Source of the DNA: Geobacteraceae bacterium
Lineage (GTDB): Bacteria; Desulfobacterota; Desulfuromonadia; Geobacterales; Geobacteraceae
Length of the DNA: 7,289 nt
Assembly: GCA_012797715.1 (NCBI GenBank)
Contig: JAAZOO010000261.1
Location: 1-7,289 of the forward strand
Direction: 5' to 3'
Below are positions 1 to 7,011 of the stretch, in pieces. Made by a program: the position numbers and the translations under genes. Each line of letters opens with the position of its first letter. Within the stretch, counting starts at the first letter, position 1. The notes under the pieces were generated by a model. That model had not been told where the DNA came from and did not search any database. It worked only from the letters and a program-made list of their open reading frames with translations.

Positions 1-475
1 CGAGACGCTGCTGGCGTCGCCGTGGGAGCACCGGGTCCTGTGGCAGCGGGAGCAGCTGCAGCGTGTCTATTACAACACCACCGAAGCGGGCGAGGAGTTC
101 TTCGAGCGCCTCAACCGGCTGGGGATGCACCAGCGGGACGTGCGGGAGGTCTTTTACCTGTGTCTCGCCCTCGGGTTCAAGGGCCGCTTCATCCATCCCG
201 GCGACGAGTTTCTGCTGGAGCAGCTGAAGGCGTCGAACCTGAAGCTGCTGGTCGGCGGCCCCATGGGGATCCCGTCCCTGGAAAAGGCGGAGCTGTTTCC
301 GGGCGCCTGCCCGCTCTCCACTCCCGAGGTAATTCAGCAGCCGCGCCGGTTCCGGTTTTCCCTGCTCGCACTGGCCGCCATCATCGGGCCCGTGGCCGTG
401 TTCTCTCTCCTCTACTTCATCTACTGGGTCTTTCTGAACAGCATCTCGGAAAAGATCCTTCGGGCGGGGGCGTGA
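1..475 (+). CDS. tssL: TssL / DotU (IcmH) T6SS membrane protein, 3' part
   Basis: This is the C-terminal 157 residues of TssL, the inner-membrane protein that joins TssM and TssJ in the T6SS membrane complex and recruits the baseplate through its cytoplasmic domain. The frame is open from the left edge, so the start lies outside the window. Visible family signs are LLASPWEH near the fragment start (like the DotU TPWG region), EEFFERLNRL, and VFYLCLALGFKGRF at fragment residues 50-63, the conserved DotU helix and turn. One hydrophobic segment at about residues 118-144 is the C-terminal transmembrane anchor, followed by only 13 residues. There is therefore no OmpA-like peptidoglycan-binding extension, so anchoring would need another protein such as a TagL-type partner. 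The stop TGA (473-475) lies one base before the tssM ATG, which indicates translational coupling. The family call is firm; the N-terminal half cannot be judged. Confidence 0.93.
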   Translation, partial: ETLLASPWEHRVLWQREQLQRVYYNTTEAGEEFFERLNRLGMHQRDVREVFYLCLALGFKGRFIHPGDEFLLEQLKASNLKLLVGGPMGIPSLEKAELFPGACPLSTPEVIQQPRRFRFSLLALAAIIGPVAVFSLLYFIYWVFLNSISEKILRAGA

Positions 476-476
476 C

Positions 477-3400
477 ATGAAAGGCGCATTGCTCAAATTC
501 ATCAAGCTCTTCGTGCTGGCCGCCGCGGTCGTCATCGTGGTCCTCCTCGTCTTCCTCCTCGTCCTGTTCCTGGGATGGCCCAAGTGGGTCAGCGCCTTCA
601 TCCTGCTGGGTCTGGGCGGGATTCTTGTCGGCATCCTGTTCCTGAGAAAGCTGATGCTCCGCCGCCGTGAGCAGCGCTTCGTGCACCAGATAATCGAGCA
701 GGACGAGGCCATGGCGAAAAACATGGCGGCAAAGGAACTGGAAGAGCACCGGGCGCTCCAGGACCAGTGGAAGCAGGCCGTGGATATGCTGCGCCGTTCC
801 CATCTCAAGAAGGCGGGCAACCCGCTGTACGTGCTTCCCTGGTACTTGGTGATCGGCGAGAGCGGGTCGGGCAAGACCACATCCCTCAACAGCGCCCGCC
901 TTTCCTCTCCGTTCGTGGAGGTGAGCCGCACCTCCGGCATCTCCGGAACCCGCAACTGCGACTGGTGGTTCTTCGAAAAGGCCGTAATCATCGATACCGC
1001 CGGCCGCTACGCCATCCCGGTCCACGAGGGGAGGGACAAGGACGAGTGGCAGCAATTCCTTACCCTGCTGGTCAAGTACCGGAAGCGGGAGCCCATCCAC
1101 GGCCTCATTGTCACCGTGGCGGCGGACAAGCTTCTGGGCGCTCCCCGCGAGTCCCTGGAGGAGGACGGGAGGAAGATTCGGCAGCGCATGGACGAATTGA
1201 TGCGGGTACTGGGTGTGAAGTTCCCGGTCTATATTCTGGTGACCAAGTGCGACCTGATCCAGGGCATGGCCGCCTTCAGCGAACAGCTCCCGGAAAAGAG
1301 CCTGGACCAGCCCATGGGCCTCGTCAACCAGGATCTGTCAAAGGACGTGGCCGGATTTCTGGAGAATGCCGTCACCTCCACCGGCGAACGCCTGCGTACC
1401 CTGCGCCTTCTGCAGCTCCACCAGAAGCATGACTCCGGCGCCACGGGAGCGCTCCTGTTCCCGGAGGAGTTCGAAAACCTGAGGAAGGGCCTCGATGCCT
1501 TCGTCACCACGGCATTCAAGGAGAACCCCTACCAGGAAACTCCCCTGTTGCGTGGCCTGTTCTTCAGCAGCGGCCGCCAGGAGGGGACCCCCTATTCCCA
1601 CTTTCTGAACGCGCTGGGGCTCATCGGCGAGAAGGACGTGCTCCCCGGTACCAGCAAGGGGCTCTTTCTCCACGACTTCTTCTCCCAGGTCCTACCTCGG
1701 GATCGCGGGCTGTTCGCTCCCACCCGGCGGGCGCTGGAATGGAGCTCCCTGACGCGCAACCTGGGCCTTGTTTCCTGGGTGCTGCTGGGTCTGGCCTTCA
1801 TCGGTCTCCTGACCTACGCCTGCGTGAAGAACGCGTCAACCATCGAGGAGGCCTACGCGGCGCGCCCCCCGGAGATGAAGGGTGAGCTGCGCACCGATCT
1901 GACCACCATGGAGCGCTACCGGCGCATGATCCTCAACGTGGAAGAACGGAACAGGAACTGGTGGATCCCCCGCTTCGGCCTGAATCAGAGCCGGAAGGTG
2001 GAGAGGGAGCTGAAGGCCCGCTACTGCCGGAGGTTCCGGGATCGTTTCCTGGTCCCCTTTGACGGGGCCATGAACGACAGCATCGCAACCTTTACCACGG
2101 GAACCCCCGAAGAAACCACCAGCCGTTACATCGAGCATGTTGCCAGGCGCATCAACCTGCTCATGGCGCGGCGCGAAGGGGGAGACCTGGCCGCTCTCCA
2201 GGCGAAGCCGCTGCCGCTCTTCTTCCTGTCCGGCTACGATCAGGGGATGGACGACGATACCAGGAGGCAGTTCGGGTTCCTGTTCCTCAACTACCTCATG
2301 TGGCGCACCGATACCGGGGACATCGGCACGGAGACGGCCACCCTGCAGCGGCGCCTGGTGCAGCTCCTCGCCATCCGGCAGAACAACCTGGACTGGCTGG
2401 TCCCGTGGTGCAACCGGCAGGGGACGGTTCCCTCCCTGACCCTCCAGTCCTTCTGGGGCGGGAGCGTGTCCGTTCCCGGAGAGAAGAGCGTCCCGCCATC
2501 CTTTACCCGCAAGGGAAAGGAGCTGATCAACTCCTTCCTGGCCGAGATCGTGGCGGCTCATCCGGAGTCGGGGGCACTGGAGAGGCCCAAGGCCGCCTTC
2601 GAGACATCCTACCGGGGGGCGTGTTACCTTTCCTGGCAGGATTTCGCATCCTTTTTCCCCCGCGGAGCGGAGCGCCTGCGCGGGCAGAAGGAATGGCAGG
2701 CCATGGCGGAGAAGATGCCCACCGATCAGGGGCCGTACTTCGCCTTTTTCAATACCCTGACCACGGAACTGGCGCCCCTGTCCGAGCCGGAGGGGATGCC
2801 GCCGTGGCTCCGCCAGGTATACCGGTTCCAGCTCCTGAAGGCCGCAGGCGGATCTGTCGTGGCCAAGACTGCCGAGGAGGGGCGAAAGCTGATCGACAAG
2901 CTGGAAAAGGCGCTGGGGAGGAAGACCGAAGGGGGCGCGGTTGTGGAAAGCCAGTCGGCCCTTTCAAAGGCGATTCGGGACTATCTGGCGACACTGGCTG
3001 CCATCGGGCCGTACACCCGGTCCAGGATGCAGTCCTACCAGCTTGCGCTCCAGGTGTTCAGTGATGAACCGGCCGACAAGTGTCCCTTCAAGGCTGCAGA
3101 CGATGCCCTGATCCGCATCAGGAGCTCGGTAAGCGGGGGGGCTGACGAAATCTTCATGGGGCTCGCACGGGGGCCGTTCTCCTTCCTGTGGGCATTCGTC
3201 AGGCTGGAGACCTCGTGCGCGCTTCAGTCCCAATGGGAGGAAAAGGTGCTGCAGGAAGCACAGGGCGGCATGGACGAGCAGATGATGCAGTACCTGCTGG
3301 TCCAGGAGGGGCCGGTGTGGAAGTTCATGAAAGGGCCCGCATCTCCCTTTATCGGGTGGAGTCCCGGCCGGGGATACTACGCCAAGGAGGCTCTCGGCGG

Positions 3401-3944
3401 CACGCTCTCCCTGGAGCCGGTGTTCGTGACGTTCCTCTCCCGGGGGGCTAAGGTGAAGAAGCCGCCCACGGCGGCAAAGCCGAAGACGAACTTTGTCGTG
3501 ACGGTCAAGGGGCTCCCCACCGACGCGAATCCCGAGGCGTCACTCAAGCCCCAGTTGACGCGCCTCGAGCTGCAATGCTCCACCGGAAGCCAGTCCATGG
3601 AGAACCTGAACTATCCGGTGAGTAAAACCTTCACCTGGTCACCCGACGCATGCGGCGACGTCCTGTTCCAGGTGGAGGTGGGTGATGTGACCCTCACCAG
3701 GAGATATTCGGGGCCCCAGGCATTTTCCGCCTTCATTCAGGAGTTCCGCGGCGGAAGGCGGACGCTCTATCCGAACCAGTTCCCGGCGGAGAAGCGTTCT
3801 CTGGAGCGACTGGGAATCCGGTACATCCGGGTGAATTACCAGTTCAGCGGCGACCTGTCCCTGGGGGGAGGCGGCGGTGGCGGCGGTGCCAGGTCCGCTC
3901 TGCCGGGGCAGGTTCCCAGGAGGATTGCCCGGTGCTGGGACTGA
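477..3944 (+). CDS. tssM: TssM / IcmF T6SS inner-membrane NTPase-domain protein
   Basis: TssM (1155 aa, normal for the family) is the large component of the T6SS trans-envelope complex, linking TssL in the inner membrane to the TssJ lipoprotein. Two hydrophobic helices lie at residues 8-33 and 38-56 and a third at about 429-450. A cytoplasmic NTPase domain therefore lies between them and a long periplasmic part follows. The NTPase motifs are intact: Walker A GESGSGKTT (127-135), DTAG (173-176) and TKCD (256-259), with GISGTRNCDWWFF before the second motif, as is typical of IcmF proteins. Near the C-terminus, FTWSPDACGDVLFQVEVG and YSGPQAFSAFI (about 1052-1087) look like the conserved IcmF C-terminal beta domain. 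The last 27 residues carry an unusual run of eight glycines (1130-1137). ATG 477 is one base after the tssL stop, with a G-rich stretch (466-470) as a weak ribosome site, so coupling to tssL is likely. The gene overlaps tagF by 13 bases. Confidence 0.96.
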   Translation: MKGALLKFIKLFVLAAAVVIVVLLVFLLVLFLGWPKWVSAFILLGLGGILVGILFLRKLMLRRREQRFVHQIIEQDEAMAKNMAAKELEEHRALQDQWKQAVDMLRRSHLKKAGNPLYVLPWYLVIGESGSGKTTSLNSARLSSPFVEVSRTSGISGTRNCDWWFFEKAVIIDTAGRYAIPVHEGRDKDEWQQFLTLLVKYRKREPIHGLIVTVAADKLLGAPRESLEEDGRKIRQRMDELMRVLGVKFPVYILVTKCDLIQGMAAFSEQLPEKSLDQPMGLVNQDLSKDVAGFLENAVTSTGERLRTLRLLQLHQKHDSGATGALLFPEEFENLRKGLDAFVTTAFKENPYQETPLLRGLFFSSGRQEGTPYSHFLNALGLIGEKDVLPGTSKGLFLHDFFSQVLPRDRGLFAPTRRALEWSSLTRNLGLVSWVLLGLAFIGLLTYACVKNASTIEEAYAARPPEMKGELRTDLTTMERYRRMILNVEERNRNWWIPRFGLNQSRKVERELKARYCRRFRDRFLVPFDGAMNDSIATFTTGTPEETTSRYIEHVARRINLLMARREGGDLAALQAKPLPLFFLSGYDQGMDDDTRRQFGFLFLNYLMWRTDTGDIGTETATLQRRLVQLLAIRQNNLDWLVPWCNRQGTVPSLTLQSFWGGSVSVPGEKSVPPSFTRKGKELINSFLAEIVAAHPESGALERPKAAFETSYRGACYLSWQDFASFFPRGAERLRGQKEWQAMAEKMPTDQGPYFAFFNTLTTELAPLSEPEGMPPWLRQVYRFQLLKAAGGSVVAKTAEEGRKLIDKLEKALGRKTEGGAVVESQSALSKAIRDYLATLAAIGPYTRSRMQSYQLALQVFSDEPADKCPFKAADDALIRIRSSVSGGADEIFMGLARGPFSFLWAFVRLETSCALQSQWEEKVLQEAQGGMDEQMMQYLLVQEGPVWKFMKGPASPFIGWSPGRGYYAKEALGGTLSLEPVFVTFLSRGAKVKKPPTAAKPKTNFVVTVKGLPTDANPEASLKPQLTRLELQCSTGSQSMENLNYPVSKTFTWSPDACGDVLFQVEVGDVTLTRRYSGPQAFSAFIQEFRGGRRTLYPNQFPAEKRSLERLGIRYIRVNYQFSGDLSLGGGGGGGGARSALPGQVPRRIARCWD
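3864..3887 (+). repeat. Eight-glycine codon run near the tssM 3' end
   Basis: Eight consecutive glycine codons encode TssM residues 1130-1137. The first part contains six G in a row (3863-3868), followed by GGC and GGT codons. The run sits after the last recognisable IcmF C-terminal segment (ending about residue 1126) and before an 18-residue basic tail that overlaps the tagF ribosome site. It looks like a flexible linker, or a low-complexity end with little constraint. Slippage at the G6 tract would change only the final residues of TssM. This is seen directly; any function is speculative. Confidence 0.8.
3918..3923 (+). promoter_or_regulatory. Shine-Dalgarno site deciding the tagF GTG start
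   Basis: A perfect AGGAGG lies inside the end of tssM, 8 bases before the GTG at 3932. It is the best reason for choosing GTG 3932 as the tagF start, since the next in-frame ATG (4052, residue Met42) comes after the conserved GKHPVAGDYF motif. It lets tagF be translated while tssM is still being finished (13-base overlap). Confidence 0.8.
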
Positions 3945-4714
3945 GCCGGACCGAACAGAAGTGGCGGTGGGCCGCCTGCGGCAAGCATCCCGTTGCCGGC
4001 GATTATTTCCGCGTGGGTGACGCTTTTCCCACGGCCGGTCTTTTTGCGGACTGGATGGAGAAGGGGTACGCGGCGGTGTGCGGCACTGCGGCGGAAAGAG
4101 ACTACAGCGCCACGGCATGCGGGTGGCGCTTCTGGGCAGCCGGTGAGAAAAGGAGGCTGGTGTGCGGCCTTGTCCGGGACAGCAATGATTGCATCGGCCG
4201 GCCCTACCCCCTGCTGGTGGTGGGTGAAGGGCCGCTCCACCGGTGGGAGGAGTCGTGGGAAACCATTCCGTCTGCTTGTGAACGGACCTGGGGCTACATC
4301 GAATACTGCAGAACAAAGAATAGCAGGGACCTGATGCAGCTGGAGCGGGAGATTCTGAACACGCCGTCCCCTGCGCCCGAGCGGACGGGTCTGGCGATGG
4401 CTCCGGGAAAGCCCGCAATCGTTGTCGGGAATGACACCGGTTTCGTTGTCTCCCTCTTTGAGGGGGAAGGGTACGACGTATTCCACCTCACGGCAGAGCA
4501 AACCGGCGGCAGGATCGACTCGGTCATCGAACTGCACCGGACTTTGAAGAACCGGCAGGCGGCGGCTCCCACAGCGTTCTTTATCGGGGGGAGTTTCGAG
4601 AAGACCTGTGCCGTCCGTTTCAAGCGACCCCTCCTCTATGCGGATTTTGCCGCCCTGTGGGCCGTTCCCCGCATGGAAGGGCGCGCTTTTCGCTCCCCGG
4701 CGTGTCCTGCCTGA
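3932..4714 (+). CDS. tagF: TagF (ImpM family) T6SS accessory protein / post-translational repressor
   Basis: This 260-residue protein matches the TagF/ImpM family. The N-terminal motif GKHPVAGDYFRVG (residues 17-29) corresponds to the family's GKLPxxGDF signature, and LVCGLVRDSNDCIGRPYPLL (76-95) corresponds to its conserved D..GR.(F/Y)PL region. The C-terminal part has FFIGGSFE (216-223) and an LYADFAALW helix end (235-243). In Pseudomonas and Agrobacterium, TagF blocks T6SS assembly post-translationally, acting on the FHA protein Fha together with the threonine phosphorylation pathway (PpkA/PppA). Here TagF is not fused to a PppA phosphatase domain, and no kinase, phosphatase or fha gene is in the window. 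The start is GTG with an ideal AGGAGG. The first 10 residues are out of frame with the tssM end. The stop lies inside a strong inverted repeat. The family call is firm; the repressor role is inferred from homologues. Confidence 0.9.
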   Translation: MLGLSRTEQKWRWAACGKHPVAGDYFRVGDAFPTAGLFADWMEKGYAAVCGTAAERDYSATACGWRFWAAGEKRRLVCGLVRDSNDCIGRPYPLLVVGEGPLHRWEESWETIPSACERTWGYIEYCRTKNSRDLMQLEREILNTPSPAPERTGLAMAPGKPAIVVGNDTGFVVSLFEGEGYDVFHLTAEQTGGRIDSVIELHRTLKNRQAAAPTAFFIGGSFEKTCAVRFKRPLLYADFAALWAVPRMEGRAFRSPACPA

Positions 4715-4749
4715 CGGCCGCTGCAGTGCAGCAGGCAGGGGAGGCCGTC
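4706..4749 (+). other. Nested inverted repeats over the tagF stop and spacer
   Basis: Three perfect inverted repeats overlap here. Stem A pairs CCTGCCTG (4706-4713) with CAGGCAGG (4732-4739). Stem B pairs GACGGCC (4713-4719) with GGCCGTC (4743-4749). An inner hairpin GCTGC-AGT-GCAGC (4720-4732) fits inside either. A and B share base 4713 and cross topologically, so they are alternative folds, though both would be GC-rich and stable. No T-run follows, so this is not a standard intrinsic terminator. Plausible roles are an mRNA-stabilising or processing hairpin, or an attenuator that lowers expression between tagF and tagJ. The role is unknown. Confidence 0.6.
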
Positions 4750-4833
4750 CGCATCCCCTCCGGCCCAGGCGGCGCGCACGGGGGGTGCTGCAAAGGCACT
4801 TCCGGCGGATGACGGCATGAAAGGCAGGTGCCC

Positions 4834-5640
4834 ATGGAAATCAAGGAACTGATACGAGCCGGCAGGCTTCAGGAAGCCAGGGTCCGAAGCGCGGAAGAGG
4901 TCAAGGCATCACCCTCCGATGCCGCCAAAAGGACGCTCCTGTTCCAGGTGCTCGCCTTCTGCGGCGAATGGGACAAGGCGCAGACTCACCTGGACATCCT
5001 TGCAGAACGGGATCCCCGCGCGGAGACAGGCGCGCAGGTGTACAGGAACCTCATCACCGCCGAGAAAAAGCGGGCGGAGGTTTTTCAGGGAACGGCCCGG
5101 CCTTCATGGATGACCGGCATCCCCGACTGGCTGGAAGAGCTTTTCCTCGCCCGTGAGAAGCTGGGTGCAGGCTCCCTTGACCAGGCTTCGGCCATTCTGC
5201 GGAAGATTGACGGGAAGACGCCCCCGCTTTCCGGGTCCGTGGACGGGAAAGCCTTCAGGAAATTCAGGGATACGGATGATTTCCTCGCCCATTTCCTGGA
5301 AGTATTCGTCCATGATTCCTATCTCTGGTTTCCCTTTGCCTCCCTCCGGGAGGTATCCGTTGCCGAGCCCAAGAGCCAGTTGGACCTGCTCTGGATACCC
5401 GCGCGGATCACCACGACGGAAGGTCTGGCTGTCGGCTGCTATTTGCCGGTGCTCTATCCGGATTCCTGCCGCGCCGGTGACGACCGGCTGCGGCTGGGAA
5501 GGATGACCGACTGGCGGGACCTGGGAGGGGGGGTGTACCAGGGAGTGGGGCAGCACATCTTTCTGGCGGGAAACGAGGAAAAGCCTCTCCTCGCACTACG
5601 TGACATCCTGTTTCACGGGAAGGAAAAAGGTGGTGTATGA
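4834..5640 (+). CDS. tagJ: TagJ / ImpE (HsiE/SciE family) T6SS accessory protein
   Basis: This 268-residue protein is a typical full-length ImpE/TagJ. The first ~60 residues form TPR-like helix pairs (LIRAGRLQEAR, then LLFQVLAFCGEWDKAQTHLD). The conserved C-terminal domain follows, with DGKAFRKFRDTDD (137-149), LEVF (155-158), LLWIPAR (185-191), LPVLYPDS (204-211), LGRMTDW (221-227) and GVGQHIFL (237-244). In Pseudomonas aeruginosa, TagJ binds the N-terminal helix of the sheath protein TssB and is connected with ClpV-driven sheath disassembly; it is an accessory rather than a core part. A gene nearby for TssB supports that role here. I chose ATG 4834, which has AAAGGCAGG 5-9 bases upstream. 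GTG 4828 is in frame and would add two residues (Met-Pro), but its ribosome-site spacing is too short. The stop overlaps the tssA start as ATGA (5637-5640). Confidence 0.92.
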   Translation: MEIKELIRAGRLQEARVRSAEEVKASPSDAAKRTLLFQVLAFCGEWDKAQTHLDILAERDPRAETGAQVYRNLITAEKKRAEVFQGTARPSWMTGIPDWLEELFLAREKLGAGSLDQASAILRKIDGKTPPLSGSVDGKAFRKFRDTDDFLAHFLEVFVHDSYLWFPFASLREVSVAEPKSQLDLLWIPARITTTEGLAVGCYLPVLYPDSCRAGDDRLRLGRMTDWRDLGGGVYQGVGQHIFLAGNEEKPLLALRDILFHGKEKGGV

Positions 5641-6989
5641 AAACTCCCATTGATCCGGAGATGATTCTGCGGCCTATTTCCGAGGAGAGCCCGGCCGGCG
5701 AGGACCTTCGCTATTCTCCCGTCTACGAGGAGATCAAGGAGGCGCGCAGATCCGAGGATCCCCTGGCCATGGGCGATTGGCAGCGTGAGTTGAAGACGGC
5801 CGACTGGAGCCGGGTTGTCGCCCTTGCCGCCGACGCCCTCTCCACGAAGACCAAGGACCTGCAGATAGCTGCCTGGCTGTGCGAAGCCCTGGTGAGGGAC
5901 GGCGGGTTCGGCGAGCTCTCCCGGGGCCTCGCGATCCTGGCCGGTCTCGAAGAAAGGTTCTGGGACAGCGTGTATCCCCTGGTGGAAGAGGACGACCTGG
6001 AATACCGGATTGCTCCCTTTGAGTTCCTCAACGACAAGCTGTCCGCGGCCATCCGTTCGGCGCCGCTGAACGATCCTTCCGCAACGTTTGTCTGTTCCCT
6101 GAATACCTGGAACGAATCCAGGGAGGTGGGATACGAAGCGGATACCAGAAACCGGTTCGGCGACGTGGACGAACAGAAACGGCAGCGCCGGGACGAGCTG
6201 ATAGCGGAAGGGAAGGTGACCGCCGAGGCCTTTGATGCAGCCGCGGCCCAATCGTCCCCTTCTTTCCGCGTCACACTCCTGGAAGACCTGGCGCGGTGCT
6301 GCGAGGCGTTCCGGGAACTGGATCGGGTGACGGACGAGCGATTCGGCCGGGATGCGCCGCGGCTTTCCGACATCGGGGAGGCTCTGGAGGAATGCGAACG
6401 GCTTGCGGGCAGGCTCTATCGCGAAGAGAAACAGCAGATGGAGGCACCGGCCGGGGAAACGACGGAACCCCCTCCTGAAGAGATGCCGTCTCCCGAAGAG
6501 GTCCGGGATACGGTTTTTCCCTTCGCAGAACCGGCAGCCGTGCAGCCGTCTTCCGTTCCTTCGGGAGGACCCGCGATTCCTTCGGCTGTCCGGGTCGAGG
6601 CCTCCGGCGAGCAGGCCCTGTGGGAGGAGGCGCTCCGGGTGCTGGAGGGGGGAAGCATGAAGAATGCCCTGGCACAGCTTCTCGCCGCTTCCTGCGCATC
6701 CCCCTCCGAACGTGACCGGAACCGCTACCGTCTCCTCATGGGCAAGCTCTGTCTCCTGGCCGGCCGGCCGGATCTGGCGCGCCCTATCCTGGAGGAACTG
6801 GCAGCCCTCATCGAGGAACTCCACCTGGAGCGGTGGGAATCGCCCCTCTGGATCGCCGAGGTGCTGGAGGCGCTGTACCAGTGCCTGACGAGCGGCGAGC
6901 CGTCCGACGACGATCGGGGACGGGCCGGGGAGCTGTTCCGGCGGATCTGTTCCCTGGATGTAACCAAGGCCATACTGTACAGGAAGTGA
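5637..6989 (+). CDS. tssA: TssA (ImpA-N domain, VasJ-type C-terminus) T6SS assembly protein
   Basis: TssA is a cytoplasmic ring-forming protein that helps start baseplate, tube and sheath assembly and can stay at the distal sheath end. The N-terminal ImpA_N domain (about residues 11-140) is clear from RPISEESPAGEDLRYSP (12-28), with FWDSVYP and DLEYRIAPFEFLN downstream (108-132). A helical middle region (about 145-262) is followed by a Pro/Glu-rich linker (about 266-325). A C-terminal helical domain (326-450) has RYRLLMGKLCLLAGRPDLA (363-381), LEELAALIEELHLERWESPL (385-404) and FRRICSLD near the end, as in VasJ-type TssA proteins. The 450-residue length fits that group. The start ATG overlaps the tagJ stop by four bases (ATGA), with AAAAAGG six bases upstream, so the two are translationally coupled. 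Which TssA subclass it belongs to, by C-terminal oligomer symmetry, cannot be told from sequence alone. Confidence 0.93.
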   Translation: MKTPIDPEMILRPISEESPAGEDLRYSPVYEEIKEARRSEDPLAMGDWQRELKTADWSRVVALAADALSTKTKDLQIAAWLCEALVRDGGFGELSRGLAILAGLEERFWDSVYPLVEEDDLEYRIAPFEFLNDKLSAAIRSAPLNDPSATFVCSLNTWNESREVGYEADTRNRFGDVDEQKRQRRDELIAEGKVTAEAFDAAAAQSSPSFRVTLLEDLARCCEAFRELDRVTDERFGRDAPRLSDIGEALEECERLAGRLYREEKQQMEAPAGETTEPPPEEMPSPEEVRDTVFPFAEPAAVQPSSVPSGGPAIPSAVRVEASGEQALWEEALRVLEGGSMKNALAQLLAASCASPSERDRNRYRLLMGKLCLLAGRPDLARPILEELAALIEELHLERWESPLWIAEVLEALYQCLTSGEPSDDDRGRAGELFRRICSLDVTKAILYRK

Positions 6990-7001
6990 ATTCCTCAGGA
7001 A

Positions 7002-7007
7002 AGGAGG
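7002..7007 (+). promoter_or_regulatory. Strong Shine-Dalgarno site of tssB
   Basis: AGGAGG within a longer purine run (6997-7008) lies four bases before ATG 7012. It is the strongest ribosome site in the window together with that of tagF. This fits the need for many copies of a sheath subunit compared with the upstream membrane proteins. Confidence 0.75.
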
Positions 7008-7011
7008 ACCT

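Noticed and set aside
22..480. A 152-codon + strand open frame overlapping the tssL end
   Set aside because: It is out of frame with the clear DotU sequence, and its product is Ala/Arg/Gly-rich without domains.
1836..2561. A 241-codon - strand open frame inside tssM
   Set aside because: It is fully inside tssM, has low-complexity composition and no ribosome site that stands out. It is treated as a composition shadow.
3639..4537. Two long - strand open frames across the tssM-tagF junction
   Set aside because: They overlap each other in different frames and lie opposite two well-supported genes. The products are rich in Pro, Arg and Ser without domains.
4706..4749. Intrinsic transcription terminator after tagF
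   Set aside because: The hairpins are strong, but no run of T follows either stem, and the downstream genes belong to the same T6SS operon.
4608..4820. A 70-codon + strand open frame reaching into the tagF-tagJ spacer
   Set aside because: It starts inside tagF in another frame. The product is Arg/Pro-rich with no family signs, and the start lacks a good ribosome site. It is also not a frameshifted tagF end, because TagF already has a complete C-terminus.
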